Part shown: piece by piece, positions 23,570-27,139 of the stretch | Position numbering within the stretch: position 1 is the first letter of the stretch | Layout: every line of letters starts with the position of its first letter | DNA from: Candidatus Hodarchaeota archaeon | GTDB lineage: Archaea; Asgardarchaeota; Heimdallarchaeia; Hodarchaeales; Hodarchaeaceae | Direction of reading: 5' to 3' | DNA: 27,139 nucleotides | NCBI GenBank assembly: GCA_016839665.1 | Contig: JAEOTU010000213.1 | Location: 1 to 27,139 of the forward strand | Notes under the pieces: generated by a model | Databases searched by the model: none | Told to the model about the DNA's origin: nothing | The model's input: the letters and a program-made list of their open reading frames with translations, nothing else | Position numbers and translations under genes: made by a program

Positions 23570-24346
23570 TTAACCGCATTGTTTTGCGATGAGGGCTGCA
23601 GTCGCTCCAGCATTTATACCATTATCAATGTTAACAACAACTAGTCCTGGAGAACAAGTCTGAAGCATTGTCATTAAAGCTCCTTCTCCTTTTCCACCAT
23701 ATCCATAACCAGTTGAAGCTGGAACGCCTATTACAGGAACATTTACTAGACTAGAAACAATTGCAGGGAGTGCTCCTTCCATACCAGCCACCACAACTAT
23801 TGCTTTCACATTTTGCCCAATCATCTTTTTTAATGGTGAGAATAAACGATGAACTCCAGCGATTCCAACGTCATTAAATTGGATTGTTTCGACTCCCATC
23901 AGACGGGCTATTGATTTCACCTCATCTGCAATCGGGAGATCTGATGTACCAGCTGTTAAAAGGCCTATTTTACACTGGGATGTTGAAAACTGATAATTTT
24001 TTGTTGTTATGGTGACAGTATAAGGTTCATAAGAAGAGGTGACGTAAAGATCAAATTCTTCAGAGAATTTTTTTTGAATGAGGTCAAGATGCTTTGTTAA
24101 AACCCTAGAAAGCAACAAGGCTGAGTGATCAGCCATATATGTTGTAATAATTGTTATTAATAGTTCTGGGCTTTTTTTCTCTGCATAGATAACTTCTGGT
24201 ATTCCTCTACGAATATGTCTGCCAGTGTCCAGTTTAACCCCATCTTCTATAAATTCTAAACTAAATAAACTTAGTTCAGCTTTTGCTTTTTCCAGGCTGA
24301 TTTTTCCATCTTTAAACTGTTTTAAGATGGTTTCAATATCACGCAT
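23570..24346 (-). CDS. larB: LarB, nickel-pincer cofactor synthesis carboxylase/hydrolase
   Basis: 258 residues. LarB carboxylates nicotinic acid adenine dinucleotide and hydrolyses the phosphoanhydride, the first step to the nickel-pincer nucleotide (NPN) of lactate racemase and related enzymes. Family marks are GIPEVIYAEKK, LTAGTSDLPIADE, VVAGMEGALPAIV, VPASTGYGYGGKG and VVNIDNGINAGA, related to AIR carboxylase PurE. The ATG at 24346 is chosen: AAGGAG at 24357-24362 is 10 nt away, whereas the ATG 24355 would be one base from it. It overlaps the larC stop by eight bases. Confidence 0.93.
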   Translation of the reverse strand: MRDIETILKQFKDGKISLEKAKAELSLFSLEFIEDGVKLDTGRHIRRGIPEVIYAEKKSPELLITIITTYMADHSALLLSRVLTKHLDLIQKKFSEEFDLYVTSSYEPYTVTITTKNYQFSTSQCKIGLLTAGTSDLPIADEVKSIARLMGVETIQFNDVGIAGVHRLFSPLKKMIGQNVKAIVVVAGMEGALPAIVSSLVNVPVIGVPASTGYGYGGKGEGALMTMLQTCSPGLVVVNIDNGINAGATAALIAKQCG

Positions 24347-25580
24347 TGTTCTCATTCTCCTTATGAATTTCTGAGAGGACGCGTTTTCTTATTTCTCGTA
24401 ATGGTATTCCTCTCTTTCGTGCTATTCGTTTTAAGTCCTCATATTCCACTTTCTCTGTGATAAGCTCTGAGTCAATAAATCCTTTTTTAAGACGTACAGT
24501 CTCTCTTCCATCTAGTACTTCAATTTGATGGGACGTTTGTTTTCGGGGTACAATATGACGGAACCCTGGGAGAATTCTTATTCCTAGTGTCCCCAATTCG
24601 CGAGATAAGACAGATGTTGCTTCGAGGGTTTTTAAAGGCTCGACAATTGCTCGAATAAGATAACCTGGCCTATTTTTTTTCGAAATAGTGTTAATTATTG
24701 CCAAATCAAGTATTAAATTTTCATCAAATAAAACATCGAAAAGATAACCAAGTGTTTCTCCGTCTACATCATCAACATTAGTCTCTAGAATGTTAACTTC
24801 CTCTTTTATCAATGAACTTGGTTTAAATCCCTGAATAATTCGTAAACAGGTCAGTGTACCTTTCTCATATTCACGAGTGCCAAAGCTTCGACCAATTCTA
24901 TGAATTTCCATTAGTGGAAGATAATTGAGAGAGGTTGCGTTGAGGGAAGCAAGAAGAGCTGCACCAGTTGGGGTTAATAATTCCCCATTTATTGGTCCTC
25001 CTTTGATTACCAAACCACCCTTCCGAATGATCTCAGTGGTAGCTGGTGTAGGAACGGATACTTGCCCATGGGCTATGTTAATCAACCCTCCACCTACAGC
25101 AATTGGTAGTACATTGATTTCCTTCTTAAGAAACCCTAAGTTTTCCAAAAGATAAGCAAAACCCATTAAATCAAAAATTGTGTCAATCGTTGCTAGTTCA
25201 TGAAAATGGATGGATTCAGAGTGGTTATTCTGGCCATGAACTTTTTTTTCGGCATTAACTAAAAATCTTAATGCGGTTATAGCCAGTTCATGACTCTCTG
25301 GGGTTAATCCTAGCTGTTCTCTTAACTTCTCAATGATTTTATCCATTTCCTGAGGAGAAAATTTCTTTTTTGCCGAGGTTTGAATTTGAGTACCAGTTAT
25401 CCCTTGCTTTTTAGTTGTTAACCATTTTACTTGGAAATCCGAATCAAATTCTATAAGCAATTTTTGAAAGAGTTGACAGAATTCAGTACGAAAAGCTTCT
25501 GCTTGCGAATCTAACAAAGCAGCAATTAAGAGATCACCCGCCGCACCTGATGTACTGGGGTCAATTATTAGAGTTTGCAT
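24339..25580 (-). CDS. larC: LarC, nickel insertase for the NPN cofactor
   Basis: 413 residues. LarC inserts nickel into the pincer precursor using CTP. Marks are IDPSTSGAAGD near the start (the SGISGDM region of the family), KVHGQN with HFHELATIDTIFDL, then ETNVDDVDGETLGYL and KKNRPGYLIR in the C-terminal half. Both halves are in one frame, unlike organisms where larC is made by a frameshift. ATG 25580 gives the expected short lead; GTG 25592 would add four residues. LarE (sulfur transfer) and LarA are not in this window. It is followed directly by larB. Confidence 0.93.
   Translation of the reverse strand: MQTLIIDPSTSGAAGDLLIAALLDSQAEAFRTEFCQLFQKLLIEFDSDFQVKWLTTKKQGITGTQIQTSAKKKFSPQEMDKIIEKLREQLGLTPESHELAITALRFLVNAEKKVHGQNNHSESIHFHELATIDTIFDLMGFAYLLENLGFLKKEINVLPIAVGGGLINIAHGQVSVPTPATTEIIRKGGLVIKGGPINGELLTPTGAALLASLNATSLNYLPLMEIHRIGRSFGTREYEKGTLTCLRIIQGFKPSSLIKEEVNILETNVDDVDGETLGYLFDVLFDENLILDLAIINTISKKNRPGYLIRAIVEPLKTLEATSVLSRELGTLGIRILPGFRHIVPRKQTSHQIEVLDGRETVRLKKGFIDSELITEKVEYEDLKRIARKRGIPLREIRKRVLSEIHKENENNA
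24357..24362 (-). promoter_or_regulatory. ribosome-binding site deciding the larB start
   Basis: AAGGAG on the minus strand inside larC. Spacing is 10 nt to ATG 24346 but one nt to ATG 24355, so the former is favoured. Confidence 0.6.
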
Positions 25581-25786
25581 AGCCAATTTCACTTTGAAAT
25601 AAGCTGATTTTTCTCAAATTATTAATTTTGTTTCACGAAACTTCGTTCGGGACTCCAGAGGCAAGGAAAATTAATATCCTCTTAGTAAGTATAAAACCAG
25701 AGAAAAATAAAATCTTTATAATCTCCACCTCAGGAAGCTAGAAACAACGTAAAGAGGATTTTTTTAGAAAACAGAGGAAAACCTGC

Positions 25787-26524
25787 ATGATTGGCGTAAA
25801 TATTATCGTTAAGAGCGGATTATTACTTTTTTCTCACTTCTTCGTCCCAGGTTTTTCTGATGTTGATGAGGATTTACGCGCTGGCCTAATGACGGCAGTT
25901 CTTAGTGTCATACAAGATACAGAGCAAACTGGTATCAAAACGATTGATCAAGGCAATTACTTCGTACATATTGTCGAAGGTAAGTATACATACGGGCTTT
26001 TCTTCAGTCACGAGAATGATCTGAAGGAGCAGAAATTTGCTAACACCACTTTCAATAATTTTGAAAGCGTTTTCCAAGAAAAATTGGAAGAAGACAATTC
26101 TTTCGATGATGACGAATTTCTTGAATTCCGTGAATATTTAAATAGAAAATATAGCTCTTTAATCGAGATTGATGTTGTAGGACTTTCCAAAATTATAGAG
26201 ATCATGCAAGAATCATTTTTTTCAGATTATATCATTCTAGAAAAGCCTAATTTACACCAAGTATTTACAAACATCTCTTCTCTTTCAGAAATCCATCGGT
26301 ACGCAAATCAAATCGCAACAATGTGCAAAAATATTATAGAATCAAGTATGGTGATCGGCCACGAAATCACTCACCTTCAATTTGATCTAGGAGAGACTTT
26401 CTTTGTTTCCATGAATCGCTTCGCAAAGTACTTAGTAATCATTATTGTGAATGAAAAGGATCGTAACAAGGCAGTACAAGAAATCATACGAATTCGGAAT
26501 AGAATGGAATTTCACTTCTATTGA
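25787..26524 (+). CDS. longin-like protein
   Basis: 245 residues, not assigned with certainty. The N-terminal 80 residues (GVNIIVKSGLLLFSHFFVPG, then DEDLRAGLMTAVLSVIQD and NYFVHIVEGKYTYGLFFSH) follow the strand-helix-strand pattern of longin/roadblock-like domains, which often bind small GTPases. An acidic linker (about 95-112) is followed by helices, strands and a last helical part. No membrane segment. ATG 25787 has GAGG about 9 nt upstream, and TATA-like boxes lie near 25689-25696 and 25713-25720. It precedes mutM by 79 bases. It may be a distant relative of the 3957-5144 protein, but I see no clear sequence match. Confidence 0.6.
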   Translation: MIGVNIIVKSGLLLFSHFFVPGFSDVDEDLRAGLMTAVLSVIQDTEQTGIKTIDQGNYFVHIVEGKYTYGLFFSHENDLKEQKFANTTFNNFESVFQEKLEEDNSFDDDEFLEFREYLNRKYSSLIEIDVVGLSKIIEIMQESFFSDYIILEKPNLHQVFTNISSLSEIHRYANQIATMCKNIIESSMVIGHEITHLQFDLGETFFVSMNRFAKYLVIIIVNEKDRNKAVQEIIRIRNRMEFHFY

Positions 26525-26603
26525 GAGTGAATTAAAATATATGAAGAAGCATCATAGAGTATTTGGAAGCTATCTTCTTTATTAACATCATTTGGGTGAT
26601 TAA

Positions 26604-27139
26604 ATGCCAGAATTACCTGAATTAGAAGTTATTCGGCAGTACTTGGATTCAAACATCTCAGGACAAGTTGTAACTAATGTAAAAACATTTTTACATACAG
26701 TAATTCGTAAGCCATCAGCGTTAGAATTTGAGGAATTGTTGAGCGAATCAAATCTAGATCAAATCGAGAGAATTGGGAAAATTCTTCTTTTTAAATTCCA
26801 CAAATCCAATCTAATTCTTCATTTATACATCGATCATGGTTTAACTGGGAGGTTAGCTTGGTCTTCAAATTCAAAGAAGGTTCCTGCAAAAACTGTGTTT
26901 TCTCTGAGGTTCGGAAATGAGAAAATCTTGATTTATCATGATGCACGATTACACGGAGCTATTTGGTTGTTTTCAGACAAAAATAAACAACCGAGTGAGC
27001 GGCCAGCAGCGATTGACAATTTTGGTCCAGATTTTCTTCAAACATCCGAAAGTGAGTTTATCGAGCGCTTACAGAAGTATCGTGGTGAAATAAAGGGAAT
27101 ATTGACCAATCAAAAGTTTGTGACTGGAATTGGGAATGC
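26604..27139 (+). CDS. mutM: formamidopyrimidine-DNA glycosylase (Fpg/MutM), cut by the window end
   Basis: 178 codons visible, the N-terminal two-thirds. Fpg/MutM removes oxidised purines such as 8-oxoguanine and nicks the strand. The start MPELPELEV has the catalytic Pro2 and Glu3; the family Lys (RIGKILLF, K59) and DHGLTGRL segment follow, and it ends at KGILTNQKFVTGIGN, before the H2TH and zinc-finger parts. ATG 26604 has GGTGA a few bases upstream. Bacterial-type Fpg is uncommon in archaea, which more often use OGG/AGOG enzymes, so transfer is possible. Specificity (Fpg or Nei type) needs the missing C-terminus. Confidence 0.92.
   Translation, partial: MPELPELEVIRQYLDSNISGQVVTNVKTFLHTVIRKPSALEFEELLSESNLDQIERIGKILLFKFHKSNLILHLYIDHGLTGRLAWSSNSKKVPAKTVFSLRFGNEKILIYHDARLHGAIWLFSDKNKQPSERPAAIDNFGPDFLQTSESEFIERLQKYRGEIKGILTNQKFVTGIGN

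Noticed and set aside
24339..25580. Split larC needing a programmed frameshift
   Set aside because: Both halves of LarC are in one open frame here.
1..27139. tRNA, rRNA, CRISPR arrays, insertion sequences, attachment sites
   Set aside because: No cloverleaf, rRNA-like stretch, regular repeat-spacer pattern, transposase or integrase was seen on reading the window; a covariance-model scan would settle small RNAs.

Overview
The window is an A+T-rich archaeal chromosome segment, most likely from an Asgard archaeon (a Heimdallarchaeia-like lineage is my best guess; this is inference). The archaeal/eukaryal signal comes from Nep1-type SPOUT rRNA methyltransferase, a TrmB-like winged-helix protein and an Fe-S XPD/DinG helicase. 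The Asgard signal comes from a single gelsolin domain and two proteins that look longin-like. Starts are a mix of ATG, GTG and TTG; several genes have an AAGGA/AAGGAG site 9-12 nt before the start, while others have no such site and only an AT-rich box 35-45 nt upstream.

Layout. 1-6226 (+): tail of an upstream gene, a nuclease-helicase fusion, an E1-like (ThiF/MoeB) enzyme, then a probable two-gene unit made of a longin-like/DENN-like protein and an unrecognised partner. 6241-7377 (-) is a DegT/DnrJ-type aminotransferase, divergent from a YggS/PLPBP PLP-homeostasis gene (+). 8289-12479 (+) is a cysteine-free 1396-residue protein: TrmB-like HTH, more than 1,100 residues of predicted helix, and a TrmB-like C-terminal domain. 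12491-15810 (-) holds a divergent aldehyde:ferredoxin oxidoreductase behind a solitary DNA methyltransferase whose C-terminal half looks like a decayed copy of its own N-terminal half.

15811-16293 is the longest non-coding stretch and carries a nested inverted repeat. It is followed by a membrane-anchored HEAT-repeat protein with a four-Cys cluster (+) and a small convergent ORF (-). 18130-20031 (+) holds nep1 overlapping a YjjX-type NTPase, then an unrecognised small protein. 20039-21804 has a membrane-anchored winged-helix protein (-) divergent from a soluble winged-helix/membrane-protein pair (+). 21924-22676 (+) is gelsolin domain - Pro/Lys repeats - zinc ribbon. 22785-25580 (-) carries larC-larB (nickel-pincer cofactor synthesis) and a YkgJ-type cysteine-cluster protein. 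25787-27139 (+) has a second longin-like protein and the first 536 bases of an Fpg/MutM DNA glycosylase that runs off the window.

I see no tRNA, rRNA, CRISPR array, transposase or integrase. The most unusual items are the gelsolin-zinc-ribbon protein, the giant TrmB-like coiled-coil protein, the pseudo-duplicated methyltransferase, the oxidoreductase lacking two expected active-site residues, and the longin/DENN-like gene pair. None of these could be compared to a database here.
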